Shown here: piece by piece, positions 39,541 to 53,236 of the stretch
How the letters are laid out: each line of letters opens with the position of its first letter
Numbering within the stretch: the first letter of the stretch is position 1
From: Streptomyces pilosus
Lineage (GTDB): Bacteria; Actinomycetota; Actinomycetes; Streptomycetales; Streptomycetaceae
Direction: 5' to 3'
Assembly (NCBI RefSeq): GCF_014649835.1
Contig: NZ_BMTU01000008.1
Location: 278,739-342,738, forward strand
Length of the DNA: 64,000 nucleotides
Notes under the pieces: generated by a model
Database searches by the model: none
What the model saw: the letters and a program-made list of their open reading frames with translations, nothing else
Told to the model about the DNA's origin: nothing
Made by a program: the position numbers and the translations under genes

Positions 39541-40308
39541 TCACAGGAACTTCGCCTTGCCGGGGCCCTCCTCGACGAAGCTGCGCATCCCCCGCTCACG
39601 GTCCTCCGTGGCGAACAGGCCCGCGAACCAGTTCCGTTCGATGGCGAGGCCGGTCTCGATGTCGGTCTCCAGACCGGCGTCGACGGACTCCTTGGCCGCC
39701 CGCAGCGCGATCGCCGGACCCTGGGCCAGCTTGGCCGCCCAGGCGTGCGCCTGCGTGTAGACCTCGCCGGCGGGGACCACACGGTCGACCAGGCCGAGCG
39801 TCAGCGCCTCGTCGGCGCGGACCTGGCGGCCGGTGAAGATGAGGTCCTTGGCCCTGGAGGGGCCGATCAGCCGGGACAGCCGCTGGGTGCCGCCGGCGCC
39901 CGGGATGAGGCCGAGCAGGATCTCCGGCTGGCCCAGCTTGGCGTTCTCCCCGGCGATGCGGTAGTCGGCGCAGAGGGCGAGTTCGCAGCCGCCGCCGAGC
40001 GCGTAGCCGGTGACGGCGGCCACGACCGGCTTGGGGATGCGGGCGACGGCGGTGAAGGAGTCCTGGAGCGCGCGGGCCCGCTGGACCATGGCCGCGTGGT
40101 CCATGGCCTGCATCTCCTTGATGTCCGCGCCCGCCGCGAACACCTTCTCGCCGCCGTGGATGACCACGGCGCGCACGTCGTCGCGCCGCGTGGCCTCCTC
40201 GGCGAGCTCCTTCAACCGGTCCTGCGTGGCGATGTCCAGCGCGTTCATGGGCGGCCGGTCCAGCCGCAGCGTGCCGACGCCTTCGGAGACTTCGAGATGT
40301 ACGGTCAT
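39541..40308 (-). CDS. Enoyl-CoA hydratase/isomerase family protein
   Basis: 255 residues, full-length crotonase fold. The oxyanion-hole segments FAAGADIKEM and ALGGGCELAL are present, and both catalytic Glu positions of true hydratases appear occupied (CELALCAD region and PEILLGLIPGAGGTQRL). It should hydrate trans-2-enoyl-CoA in beta-oxidation or a related degradative path. It is monocistronic, with a leaderless-type promoter immediately upstream. Confidence 0.9.
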   Translation of the reverse strand: MTVHLEVSEGVGTLRLDRPPMNALDIATQDRLKELAEEATRRDDVRAVVIHGGEKVFAAGADIKEMQAMDHAAMVQRARALQDSFTAVARIPKPVVAAVTGYALGGGCELALCADYRIAGENAKLGQPEILLGLIPGAGGTQRLSRLIGPSRAKDLIFTGRQVRADEALTLGLVDRVVPAGEVYTQAHAWAAKLAQGPAIALRAAKESVDAGLETDIETGLAIERNWFAGLFATEDRERGMRSFVEEGPGKAKFL

Positions 40309-40315
40309 GCCCCGC

Positions 40316-40321
40316 AGGTTA
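40316..40321 (-). promoter_or_regulatory. -10-like TAACCT 7 bp before the enoyl-CoA hydratase ATG (leaderless candidate)
   Basis: On the minus strand TAACCT fits TAnnnT and lies 7 nt from the ATG, so the transcript would begin at or beside the start codon. No clear Shine-Dalgarno is present, and the -35 match is weak. Confidence 0.4.
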
Positions 40322-40371
40322 GCGGGCGTTCACACGCCGGGACACCGCAGGTGCGCCGCCCGCCGGGCGGG

Positions 40372-40399
40372 CCCCCGCACCCCCTGAGGGGCACGGGGG
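40372..40399 (-). terminator. Hairpin after the first L,D-transpeptidase gene
   Basis: CCCCCG and CCCC pair with GGGG and CGGGGG around a CTGA loop, with one 2-bp mismatch. It lies 10 bp past the stop of the minus-strand transpeptidase gene. Confidence 0.55.
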
Positions 40400-40408
40400 C
40401 CGGCCGGG

Positions 40409-41656
40409 TCACGCCTTCCACTTCTCCCAGGACATGTTCCAGCCGTTGAGGCCGTTGTCCGGGGCGACCACCGCGTCGTCGGAGTTCTTGACGACCACGA
40501 CGTCGCCGATCATGGAGTTCTCGAAGAACCAGGCGCCCGGTGCCTTCTTGTCCCAGCCGCCGCGCACGTCCCGCAGGCCGATGCAGCCGTGGCTGGCGTT
40601 GTAGTTGCCGAAGGCGTCACCGCCCCAGTAGTTGCCGTGCAGGAAGGTGCCGGAGGTGGTCAGGCGCATGGCGTGGGGGACGTCCTTGATGTCGTACTCG
40701 CCGCCGTAGCCGACCGTCTCGCCGTTCATGCGGGTGACCTTCAGCCGCTCGCTGATGACCATCTGGCCGTTCCAGGTCTCCATGCCGGCCTTGCCGGTGG
40801 TGACGGGGATGGTCTTGATGACCTTGCCGTCCCGCTGGACCTTCATCGTGAGCTTCTTGGCGTCGACGACGGACACCTGCGAGCGGCCGATGGTGAAGGA
40901 GACCTTCTTGGACTGCTTCCCGTAGACACCCTCGCGGCCCTCGACGCCGTCGAGGTTGAGGTCGACGGTGACCTTGGTGCCGGCCTTCCAGTACGTCTCC
41001 GGGCGGAAGTCGAGGCGGTCGTTGCCGAACCAGTGGCCCTCGACCTCGACGGGCGGCTCGGTGGTGATGCGGACGGCCTTCTCGACGTCGTCGGGGTGGG
41101 TGATGCCCCGGGTGAAGCGGAGCGAGAACGGCATGCCGACGCCGACCTCGGAGCCGTCCTCGGGGGTGAAGTGACCGACGAAGGTGTTCTTCGGCGTCAG
41201 GGTCGTGAAGGTGGAGTCCTCCGCGGCGGTGCGGCCCTCGGAATCCTTGGCGACGGCGTGCACCGTGTACTTGGTCGAGGCGGCGAGGTGGGTGGCCGGC
41301 GTCCAGGTGGCGCCGTCACCGGATATCGCGCCCTCGACCGGGTCGCCGTCCGGGTTCTTGACGACGACCTCGGTCAGCTTGCCCTTGCTCGCGGTGACCT
41401 TCAGCGCGCCGCTGGTCTTCACGGACTCCGCGCCGTCCTCGGGCGCGATCGCGACCACGGCCTCGGACTGCTGGCTCTGCGCCGCGGCGGAGTCCTTGCC
41501 CTTGCCCTTGCCGTCGTCCTGGCCGGCTCCCGCGTCCGCTCCCCCGCCGCCGCAGGCGGTGACCGCCAGCGCCAGACCGAGCGCCAGCGCCGCCAGCTTC
41601 CTGCCGCCCCGTCGCCGCGCGCCCACCGACGCCCCCGATATCGGCCCCACGTTCAC
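40409..41656 (-). CDS. L,D-transpeptidase lipoprotein with Ig-like domains (copy 1)
   Basis: 415 residues from a GTG with GGGGAGAAAC upstream. A lipoprotein signal (LALGLALAVTACGG, lipobox Cys) is followed by two Ig-like domains and a YkuD catalytic domain with HGNYWG and the active-site SHGCIGLRD. It forms 3-3 cross-links in peptidoglycan, anchored at the outer face of the membrane. Architecture and length match mycobacterial LdtMt2-type enzymes. It follows a close paralogue on the same strand. The 165 bp upstream include a -10-like TACTAT at 41739-41734 (minus). Confidence 0.95.
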   Translation of the reverse strand: MNVGPISGASVGARRRGGRKLAALALGLALAVTACGGGGADAGAGQDDGKGKGKDSAAAQSQQSEAVVAIAPEDGAESVKTSGALKVTASKGKLTEVVVKNPDGDPVEGAISGDGATWTPATHLAASTKYTVHAVAKDSEGRTAAEDSTFTTLTPKNTFVGHFTPEDGSEVGVGMPFSLRFTRGITHPDDVEKAVRITTEPPVEVEGHWFGNDRLDFRPETYWKAGTKVTVDLNLDGVEGREGVYGKQSKKVSFTIGRSQVSVVDAKKLTMKVQRDGKVIKTIPVTTGKAGMETWNGQMVISERLKVTRMNGETVGYGGEYDIKDVPHAMRLTTSGTFLHGNYWGGDAFGNYNASHGCIGLRDVRGGWDKKAPGAWFFENSMIGDVVVVKNSDDAVVAPDNGLNGWNMSWEKWKA

Positions 41657-41821
41657 TTGTTTCTCCCCTCGGCGGCCCCCGGCGACTGTCGGCCGGGCCC
41701 GCGCCCCCGCGCGCACCACGCGCGCTCGGCCGCATAGTAACCACAGGCCAGGGGCGATCTCGGCGGCGGTTTTGTCACCGTTGCGTTCCAACTTCCGCCG
41801 GCCGCCGCAGGGGTGTCGCGG

Positions 41822-43048
41822 TCAGCGCCGCGTCACCGCGCCGCCCGCCGTCCATTCCCTCCAGTTCATGTTCCAGCCGCCGAGGCCGTTGTCGGGCGCC
41901 ACCTGCTTGTCCTTGCTGTTGACGACCTCCACGACGTCACCGACGAGGCTGCGGTCGAAGAACCAGCCGGCCGGGGTGTCCGCGCCCCCGCCCTTGTCGT
42001 CGCGCAGGCCGACGCAGCCGTGGCTGACGTTACTGCTGCCGAACACTCCGGGCGGGGCCCAGTAGTTGCCGTGCAGGAAGGTGCCGGAGCTGGTCAGGCG
42101 GATGGCGTGCGGCACGTCGGGGATGTCGTACTCGCCGCCGAAGCCGACCGTGCGGCTGTTCATGCGGGTGACCTCGAGCATCTCGGTGATGACCATCTTG
42201 CCGTTGTAGGTGGGCGTCTTCGCCGCCCCCGCCGTGATCGGCACGGTGGTGAGCAGTTGCCCGTCCCGCCGCACCCGCATGGTGTGCCGGGAGGCGTCCA
42301 CCACCGACACCTGGCTGCGGCCGACGGTGAAGGTGAAGGTACGGCGCTGGAGGCCGTACACGCCGGGTGCGCCCTCGACGTCGCGGAGGTTCAGGTCGAC
42401 GGTGACCCGGGTGCCGGGCTTCCAGTAGTGCTCGGGCCGGAAGTCCAGGCGGGAGTCGCCGAACCAGTGCGGGCGGATCTCCACGGCCGGGCGGGCGGTG
42501 ACGCGGACGGCGCGTTCGACGGCCGCGCGGTGGGTGATCTTCCGGTTGAACTCCAGGGAGACGATCATGCCGGTGCCGACGGTGGCGCGGTCCTCCGGGG
42601 CGACGTAGCCGATGAAGCGTTCCTCCGGGACGAAGGTGGTGAACTCGGTGTGCCGGGCGGAACGGCGGCCCTCGCCGTCCACGGCCACCGCGTCGACGGT
42701 GTACTTCGCGGCGAGCGCCAGCCGGTCGTCGTCGGGCTTCCAGGTCAGCCCGTCGGCGGAGACCCGTCCCGGCACGGCCGACTCCCGCGCGTCCTGGGAC
42801 ACGACTACCTTCACCGACTCCAGCCGCCCGTCGGGCACCCGCACCCGCAGCGGGGAGCCGGGCCGTACGTCCTCACTACCGTCGTCGGGGACCACCCGGA
42901 TGGCGTCGCCCCGGCCCGGGGGACCGAACGCCCCCCGCACGGGGCCGTCCGCGGTACATCCGGCGGTTCCGGTCAGCAGTCCTGCCCATGTCACTACGAC
43001 GGCCAGTGCGGCCCTCGCGCGCCGTGCGCGCCCAGTTACGTGCCTCAC
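41822..43048 (-). CDS. L,D-transpeptidase lipoprotein with Ig-like domains (copy 2)
   Basis: 408 residues from a GTG. The signal peptide ends at a lipobox-like GTAGC; then come two Ig-like domains (GSEDVRPGSPLRV; FIGYVAPEDRATVG) and a YkuD domain with HGNYWA and SHGCVGLRD. It is clearly paralogous to the neighbouring gene, with the same GRSQVSVVDA and RMNxxTVGFGGEYDI blocks, but divergent in the N-terminal third. It has its own 5' region shared with the divergent glgX. Confidence 0.95.
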   Translation of the reverse strand: MRHVTGRARRARAALAVVVTWAGLLTGTAGCTADGPVRGAFGPPGRGDAIRVVPDDGSEDVRPGSPLRVRVPDGRLESVKVVVSQDARESAVPGRVSADGLTWKPDDDRLALAAKYTVDAVAVDGEGRRSARHTEFTTFVPEERFIGYVAPEDRATVGTGMIVSLEFNRKITHRAAVERAVRVTARPAVEIRPHWFGDSRLDFRPEHYWKPGTRVTVDLNLRDVEGAPGVYGLQRRTFTFTVGRSQVSVVDASRHTMRVRRDGQLLTTVPITAGAAKTPTYNGKMVITEMLEVTRMNSRTVGFGGEYDIPDVPHAIRLTSSGTFLHGNYWAPPGVFGSSNVSHGCVGLRDDKGGGADTPAGWFFDRSLVGDVVEVVNSKDKQVAPDNGLGGWNMNWREWTAGGAVTRR

Positions 43049-43241
43049 GGGGTACCCAACGACGGGCCCCGCCTCCGGAAACGACCATGTCCGCCCCCCG
43101 GGGAAACGTGAGTGCGAGGCACGCTCTGGGCAGAACAGTGGGAGGACGACGCGCCGGGGAGCCGCGGACGGAGCCGATGGGACGGGCCGCCGCGCACCCC
43201 TGCCCGCCCGTCGTCCCCCACGAGCCGCGGGAGGCTGACAG

Positions 43242-45491
<2,250 letters not shown>

Positions 45492-45494
<3 letters not shown>

Positions 45495-45548
45495 CGTGCC
45501 GGGGGCGGCGTGACGTGCCGGTACGGCCCGATGTGCGGGGGCGGCGTG
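45492..45548. repeat. Short direct repeats over the glgX stop codon
   Basis: tgacgtgccgg occurs at 45492-45502 (its first three bases are the glgX stop) and again at 45511-45521. A related gtgcgggggcggcgtg follows at 45533. They occupy the whole 55-bp gap between convergent glgX and the response-regulator gene. Confidence 0.7.
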
Positions 45549-45549
45549 C

Positions 45550-46281
45550 TCAGCCGAGGATGCCCCGGTCGTAGCCCACGGCCACCGCCGCGGCGCGGTC
45601 CTTGGCCCCGAGCTTGCCGAAGATGTGGGTGAGGTGGGTCTTCACGGTCGCCTCGCTGATGAACAGTTCCCGGGCGATCTCCCGGTTGGACGTCCCCTTG
45701 GCGACCAGGGCCAGTACCTCGCGCTCGCGGGCGGAGAGCGACTCGTGGCCGGGGGCCGCGGGGGCGCGGACGGCGGAGACCAGGCGGGAGGCGACGGCCG
45801 GGGAGAGCACCGTACGGCCCCGCGCCGCGGCGCGGACGGCGGTGAACAGTTCCTCGCGGGGCGCGTCCTTGAGCAGGTAGCCGGTGGCGCCCGCCTCGAT
45901 CGCGGGGAGGGTGTCGGAGTCGGTGTCGTACGTGGTCAGCACCAGGACCCGCGCGCGGGCACCCCGGCGGGACAGTTCGCGGATGGCGTCGACCCCGCCC
46001 CCGCCCGGCATCCGCAGGTCCATGAGGACCACGTCGGGGTCCAGGGCGGCGGCGCGTTCCAGCGCCTCGACGCCGTTCGCGGCCTCACCGAGGACATGGA
46101 AGCCGGGCGCGGAGTCGAACATGCCGCGCAGACCGTCCCGTACGACGGGGTGGTCGTCGACGACGAGGAGGGAGATCACGGCCTCGCCGGTCACGGCGTC
46201 ACCGGTCACGGCCTCGCCGGTCGGGGCGTCACCGGTCACGCCGTCGGTCAAAGCGTCGTCGGTCGGGGCGTCATCGGTCAT
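45550..46281 (-). CDS. NarL/LuxR-type response regulator
   Basis: 243 residues. The receiver domain starts at about 35 (LLVVDDHPVV, phosphoacceptor in VVLMDLRMPGG). The C-terminal LuxR helix-turn-helix is LSAREREVLALVAKGTSNREIARELFISEATVKTHL. The start overlaps the kinase stop by 11 bp. Residues 3-33 are a degenerate TGDAPTGEAVTGD repeat; an internal GTG at 46179 would remove it, but the overlap argues for 46281. It probably controls the neighbouring ABC transporter operon in response to an envelope signal. Confidence 0.9.
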   Translation of the reverse strand: MTDDAPTDDALTDGVTGDAPTGEAVTGDAVTGEAVISLLVVDDHPVVRDGLRGMFDSAPGFHVLGEAANGVEALERAAALDPDVVLMDLRMPGGGGVDAIRELSRRGARARVLVLTTYDTDSDTLPAIEAGATGYLLKDAPREELFTAVRAAARGRTVLSPAVASRLVSAVRAPAAPGHESLSAREREVLALVAKGTSNREIARELFISEATVKTHLTHIFGKLGAKDRAAAVAVGYDRGILG

Positions 46282-47569
46282 GGCGGACCAACGGTACGCG
46301 AGCCGAGACCGCCGTGCCGCCGCCGATTTCGGACTCGATCGTGAGCGCCCCGGCGACGCGCTCGGCACGGGCCCGCATCCCGTCGAGGCCGAAGCCGCCG
46401 GTGCCGCTGCGCGCGGGGACGGCGCGCGGGTCGAAACCCCGGCCGTCGTCGCGGACGTCGAGGGTGACCTCGTCGCCCATGAAGGACAGGGTGACACCGA
46501 CGCGTCCCGCGGCGGCGTGGCGGGCGGCGTTGGACAGGGCCTCCTGGGCGATGCGCAGCAGGGTGGCCGCCACCTCGTCGTGCAGCGGTTCGGCGGTGCC
46601 GGTGACCGTGAACCCGGCCCGCGCACCGGTGCGTTCGCCCCATTCGGTGACGGTCTTCTTCAGCGCCTCGGGCAGCCCGCCGTCGGCGAGCGCGACCGGG
46701 GAGAGGTTGTGCACGGAGCGGCGCGCCTCGCCGAGGCTCTCGCGGGCCAGGGCGAGGGCCCGTTCCCTGTGGGTGCGGGAGGCGGCCGGGTCGGGGACGG
46801 TCGCCGCGACCTGGAGCTGGGTGATGATGCCGGTCAGTCCCTGGGCGATGGTGTCGTGGATCTCGGCGGCCAGCCGCCGCCGCTCGTCGGCGACCCCGGC
46901 CTCCCGTGCCTGGAGGAGGAGCTGGGTGTGCAGGGCGGCGTTCTCGTCGAGGGCCTGCTGCAACGCCGTGTTGGTGCGTCCGAGTTCGGCGATGGTCTCC
47001 ACCCGGGCCCGGCCGCGGGCCTCCTCCAGTTCGGCGAAGTGGCCGAAGAGGAGGGCCAGCACGCTGTTGGCCGCGAGGAGCGAGCCGAAGAGCACCCAGC
47101 CGAGCCCGTCCCCCGGCGGCAGTCCTCCCGACTGGGAGCCCGCCATGGTCACGGCGGTGGCGAACAGGCCGGCCTTGCGCAGCCGGGGCGGCAGCAGCCG
47201 CTCGGTGCTGAAGTAGCCGAGGGCGGCGTAGAAGGCGAACAGCGGGTGCAGCACCGTGAGGACGAAGGCGATCGCCCAGCGCAGGGCGTACTGGCGGGCG
47301 CCCGCCATCGACGGTCCCGGGTGGCCGCGGGCCGCCCTGTTCCACCACAGTTCCAGGACGACGCCCGCGACGATCAGCACGGCGCACGCCAGCCGTTCAC
47401 CGGTGCGCATGCCGAGGGCGTCGGCGGTCGCCCAGCCGATCACGGTGCTCAGGAAGAGCAGTCCGTACGGACCCCAGCGGTCGAACACCGCCCGCCGCTG
47501 GTCGAGTCGCGTCGCTTCCGCCATGGCGTCATTCTGGGTCACGTCCGCGCGCCCGCTCCCGGTCGTCAT
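46271..47569 (-). CDS. NarL-family sensor histidine kinase
   Basis: 432 residues. About five membrane helices occupy residues 30-175 with only short external loops (an intramembrane-type sensor). A HisKA_3 dimerisation helix follows, with the phospho-His in RRRLAAEIHDTIAQGL, then a HATPase_c domain (ALSNAARHA, VRDDGRGFDP, GGFGLDGMRARAERV). It pairs with the overlapping response-regulator gene and begins 10 bp after the permease stop, so transporter and sensor share one mRNA. Confidence 0.9.
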   Translation of the reverse strand: MTTGSGRADVTQNDAMAEATRLDQRRAVFDRWGPYGLLFLSTVIGWATADALGMRTGERLACAVLIVAGVVLELWWNRAARGHPGPSMAGARQYALRWAIAFVLTVLHPLFAFYAALGYFSTERLLPPRLRKAGLFATAVTMAGSQSGGLPPGDGLGWVLFGSLLAANSVLALLFGHFAELEEARGRARVETIAELGRTNTALQQALDENAALHTQLLLQAREAGVADERRRLAAEIHDTIAQGLTGIITQLQVAATVPDPAASRTHRERALALARESLGEARRSVHNLSPVALADGGLPEALKKTVTEWGERTGARAGFTVTGTAEPLHDEVAATLLRIAQEALSNAARHAAAGRVGVTLSFMGDEVTLDVRDDGRGFDPRAVPARSGTGGFGLDGMRARAERVAGALTIESEIGGGTAVSARVPLVRHDR

Positions 47570-47579
47570 GTCCCGGTCG

Positions 47580-48329
47580 TCATTCCCAGCGGAACCAGCG
47601 CGAGGCCGCCGCCGTGAGCAGGACCGTCCAGCCCGCCAGCACCGCGAGGTGCAGCGCTCCGGGCCAGTCGCCCGCCGCGGCCTCGTTCAGGGCCCGGGCG
47701 GCGGCGCCGAACGGGGTCCAGCCGACGATGTCGGCCAGCAGGTCCGGCATGGCCTCGACCGGGAGCCAGACGCCCGCGGTGAACATGGCGGGGAAGAGCG
47801 TGGTCGACCCGACCGCGGTGGCGATCTTCGTGGTGCGTGAGACGGCGGAGAGCACGGCCCCCAGGGCGAGGGAGGCGAGCAGGGCGAGGAGCAGGGCGAG
47901 GAGGTAGCCGAGGGGCTGCTCGGGCAGGGCCACCCGGAAGGCGAGCCGGCCGACGGCGAGGGCGACCAGGGCGGAGAGCAGCGCGGCGGCGCCGAACACC
48001 ACCATCTGTGCGGTGAGCAGGGCCGAGGGGCGCACCGGGGTGGTGGACATCCGGCGCAGGATGCCGGACTCCCGGTAGCCGGTGAGGGTGGGCGGCATGC
48101 CCTGGAGCCCTCCGACGATCAGCCCGAGGAGGACGGCGACGGGCACGTAGGCGTCGACCGGGCGCAGACCGCCGAGGCCCGGGTCGGCCTCGCGGAAGGA
48201 GGGGATGGAGCCGAGGATCGCCAGCAGCACCGTCGGGAAGAGCATGACCCAGAAGATGCCGCCGGGTTCGCGCCGGAAGAGGCGGAACTCGGATCTGAGG
48301 ACCGCGGTGTCGAGGACGTCGGTGCTCAT
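47580..48329 (-). CDS. ABC-2 type transporter permease
   Basis: 249 residues with six predicted membrane helices and the ABC-2 pattern: a cytosolic start SEFRLFRREPGG, GYRESGILRRMSTTPVRPSALL before the third helix, and a final WFRWE. It pairs with the ATPase encoded immediately upstream (ATGA overlap). Such DrrB-like exporters carry drugs, lipids or cell-wall-active peptides; linkage to a two-component system suggests drug or envelope-stress inducible efflux. Confidence 0.9.
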   Translation of the reverse strand: MSTDVLDTAVLRSEFRLFRREPGGIFWVMLFPTVLLAILGSIPSFREADPGLGGLRPVDAYVPVAVLLGLIVGGLQGMPPTLTGYRESGILRRMSTTPVRPSALLTAQMVVFGAAALLSALVALAVGRLAFRVALPEQPLGYLLALLLALLASLALGAVLSAVSRTTKIATAVGSTTLFPAMFTAGVWLPVEAMPDLLADIVGWTPFGAAARALNEAAAGDWPGALHLAVLAGWTVLLTAAASRWFRWE

Positions 48330-49228
48330 GCCGTGGCCTCCGTGAGGTCCAGGAAGGCGTCGTCCAGCGTGGCGTCGGTGACGCGCAGCTGGTGGGCGGT
48401 GACGCGGGAGCGGGCGAGGAGGGTGATGACGGCGTTGACCGTCTCGTCGGTGCCGGACAGGGTGATCCGGCCGTCCTTGTGCTGGACCGAGGCGAGCTGG
48501 GGCAGCGTGTTCAGGTCGGCGTCGTCCAGGGGCGCGGACGGGGTGAAGCTGATGACGGTGGCGCCCGCCGAGCGGCGGATCAGCCCGGAGGGGGTGTCCA
48601 GCGCGGCGACCCGGCCCTTGTCGATCACCGCGATGCGGTCGCAGAGGCGCTGGGCCTCCTCCATGAAGTGGGTGACGAGGAGGACGGTGACGCCACCCGC
48701 GCGGACGTCCTCGATGAGCTCCCACGTGTCGCGCCGGGCGCGCGGGTCGAGGCCGGTGGTGAGTTCGTCCAGCACGACGATCCGCGGGTTGCCGATCAGG
48801 GCGAGCGCGATGAACAGCCGCTGCTTCTGGCCGCCGGACAGCTTGCCGAACCGGGTGGTCAGCTTGCCGGTGAGGCCAAGCCGTTCGGCGAGCGGGCGCC
48901 AGTCGGCGGGGCGCGGATAGAAGGAGGTGTAGAGCTCCAGGGCCTCGCGGACGGTGAGTTTGGGCTGGAGTTCGCTCTGCTGGAGCTGGGCCCCGAGGAC
49001 GCGGGTGACCTCCTCGTGGTCGGCGACGGGGTCGAGGCCGGTGACCCGGACGCGGCCGGCGTCGGGGACGCGCAGGCCCTCGACACACTCCACGGTGGTG
49101 GTCTTGCCGGCGCCGTTGGGACCGAGGATCCCGAAGATCTCGCCCTCCTCGACGGTGAAGGAGACACCGTCGACGGCCGCGCGGCCTCCGTAGGACTTGC
49201 GCAGATCGGTGACGTCGATGACGGACAT
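48326..49228 (-). CDS. ABC transporter ATP-binding protein (DrrA-like)
   Basis: 300 residues. Walker A GPNGAGKTTT, Q-loop QLQQSEL, signature KLSGGQKQRLFIA, Walker B IVVLDELTTGLD (Leu in place of the usual Pro, Glu kept) and switch THFMEEA. The C-terminal 80 residues are the extension typical of drug-export ATPases. It is first in the minus-strand operon ATPase-permease-kinase-regulator. Confidence 0.92.
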   Translation of the reverse strand: MSVIDVTDLRKSYGGRAAVDGVSFTVEEGEIFGILGPNGAGKTTTVECVEGLRVPDAGRVRVTGLDPVADHEEVTRVLGAQLQQSELQPKLTVREALELYTSFYPRPADWRPLAERLGLTGKLTTRFGKLSGGQKQRLFIALALIGNPRIVVLDELTTGLDPRARRDTWELIEDVRAGGVTVLLVTHFMEEAQRLCDRIAVIDKGRVAALDTPSGLIRRSAGATVISFTPSAPLDDADLNTLPQLASVQHKDGRITLSGTDETVNAVITLLARSRVTAHQLRVTDATLDDAFLDLTEATA

Positions 49229-49469
49229 GGCTCCAGCGTCGCGGTGCGGGCACCGCCGGCACATCGGACGAGGCGCTCGGACCGGCATCGGCCGATCGGT
49301 TGATACGGGGGTACGACCCTCCGTACGGCCCGGGCCGCGTGCGCGGGGTGGGCACGGGGTGGCGCGGGTCGTGGACGCGGGTGGTGGCCGGGGGCGGGTG
49401 GTGGCCGGGCGCGGGTCGTAGGCGCAGGTCGTAGGACCGGCGGCGGAGGGCGGTCCGGCCAAAACTCGG

Positions 49470-49498
49470 TGGGCAGTGTCAGCTGCGAACCGTAGGCT
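49470..49498 (+). promoter_or_regulatory. Predicted leaderless promoter of the ABC exporter genes
   Basis: TGGGCA (49470-49475), 17 bp, TAGGCT (49493-49498), then 8 bp to the ATG at 49507. There is no ribosome-binding site before the ATG, so transcription probably starts at the start codon. The rest of the 278-bp divergent region (49229-49506) has short GGTGGCCGGG-type repeats and nothing else recognised. Confidence 0.55.
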
Positions 49499-49506
49499 CG
49501 CTGCTG

Positions 49507-51353
<1,847 letters not shown>

Positions 51354-51357
<4 letters not shown>

Positions 51358-53204
51358 CGGCGGCCACCACCGCACCCGTCGAGCACGAGGACGACGACCG
51401 GACCCCGAAGGCCGGCGACCCCTTCGACCGGGACCAGCTGCCCGCGCCCCCGGGTGCCACCGGCGTCCTGCTGCGTTCCCTGCTCTCGCCCCTGCGGGGC
51501 AGGGTCGCCGTCACCGCCGTACTGCTGCTGCTGCAGCAGGCCGCGGTGCAGGCCGGCCCGCTGCTGGTGGCGTACGCGATCGACCGGGCGGTGCCGGCCT
51601 TCCGCGGCGACGACCACGGGCCGCTGATCGCGGTGGCGGTGGCCTACCTGCTGTGCGCGACGGCGTCCGGCACGCTCCAGTACGCGTTCGTCAAGGCCTC
51701 CGCCCGGGTCAGCCAGGACGTGCTGCTCGACCTGCGCGGCCGGATCTTCCGCCACGCCCAGGAGCTGAGCGTCGACTTCCACGAGCGGTACACCTCGGGC
51801 CGTCTCATCTCCCGCTCCACCACCGACGTGGAGTCGCTGCGGGAGCTGCTGGAGGAGGGCCTGCAGGAACTGGTCATGGTCATCCTCTCGGCCGTCTACA
51901 TCTCGGTGCTGCTGCTCTGGCTGGACCTGGGCCTCGGTGCGGTGGCGGTGGCGTCGTTCGTGCCGCTGTACCTGCTCGTGCGGTCGTACCAGCGGCGGGC
52001 CGGGCGGGTGTACCGGAAGCGGTCGACGGCCATCGCCGCGGTGATCGTGAAGTTCGTCGAGACGATGAACGGCATCCGCCCGGTGCGCGCCTTCCGCCGG
52101 GAGGCCGCCAATGACGCGGAGTTCGCGGTGCTGAACCGCCGGCACGAGCGGACCAACGGCGACGCGCTGCTGGAGATGGCGCGCTACGTGGTCGGTTCCC
52201 GGGTCACCGCCAACACCACCGTCGCGCTGATCGTGCTGTGGGGCGCCTACCGGGTGGCGGACGGGTCGCTGGAGCTCGGCGTCCTGGCGGCGGCGGTCCT
52301 GTACCTGCGCCGGCTCTACGACCCGATCGACCGGCTCGGCATGTTCCTCAACTCCTACCAGTCGGCGGCGGCCTCGCTGGAGAAGATCGCCGGCCTGCTG
52401 GCGCAGACCCCGTCCGTGCCCGAGCCGGTGTCCCCCCGGGAACTGCCCGCGCGGCGCCCGGGCCTCCCCGGCCGCGAGGTCGTCTTCGACGACGTCCGTT
52501 TCGCGTACCGCACCGGCGGCGAGGTGCTCCCCCGCTTCGGCCTCACCCTGCCGGCCGGGCAGACCGTCGCGGTCGTCGGCTCGACCGGCGCGGGCAAGTC
52601 GACGCTGGCCAAGCTGCTCGCCCGGTTCTACGACCCCACCGACGGCCGGGTGCTGCTCGACGGCGTGCCCCTGGGCGACCTCACGGGACGCGACCTGCGG
52701 CGCGAGGTGGTGATGGTGACGCAGGAGGCGTTCCTGTTCTCCGGGACGGTCGCGGAGAACATCGCGATCGGCCGGCCGGAGGCCACGCGTGAGGAGATCG
52801 AGCAGGCCGCGAAGGAGATCGGCGCGCACGACTTCATCGCCGCCCTGCCCGACGGCTACGACACCGACGTACGCAAACGGGGTGGCCGCATCTCGGCCGG
52901 CCAGCGGCAACTCGTGGCGTTCGCCCGCGCGTTGCTGGCCGACCCGGCGGTCCTCATCCTGGACGAGGCGACCAGTTCCCTGGACATCCCCGGGGAACGG
53001 GCGGTGCAGCGGGCGATGGCGACGGTGCTGCGGGGACGTACGGCGGTGGTGATCGCCCACCGCCTGTCGACGGTGGAGATCGCGGACCGGGTCCTGGTGA
53101 TGGAGCACGGGCGGATCGTCGAGGACGGCAGCCCGGCCGGACTCATCGGCGGCACCGGCAGGTTCGCGGACCTGCACCGGGCGTGGCGGGACAGTCTGGC
53201 GTAG
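51354..53204 (+). CDS. Heterodimeric ABC exporter half-transporter B (pair 1)
   Basis: 616 residues: an acidic 35-residue leader, six membrane helices, and an ABC domain. Walker A GSTGAGKST, Walker B LILDEATSSLD with catalytic Glu, switch IAHRLST; the signature is altered to RISAGQRQL. With subunit A this gives one competent site (B Walker motifs with A signature) and one degenerate site, as in LmrCD-type multidrug exporters. Substrate unknown. Confidence 0.92.
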
Positions 53205-53236
53205 GCGCGCGGGCCGCTACGGGGGAGGGTGACCAC

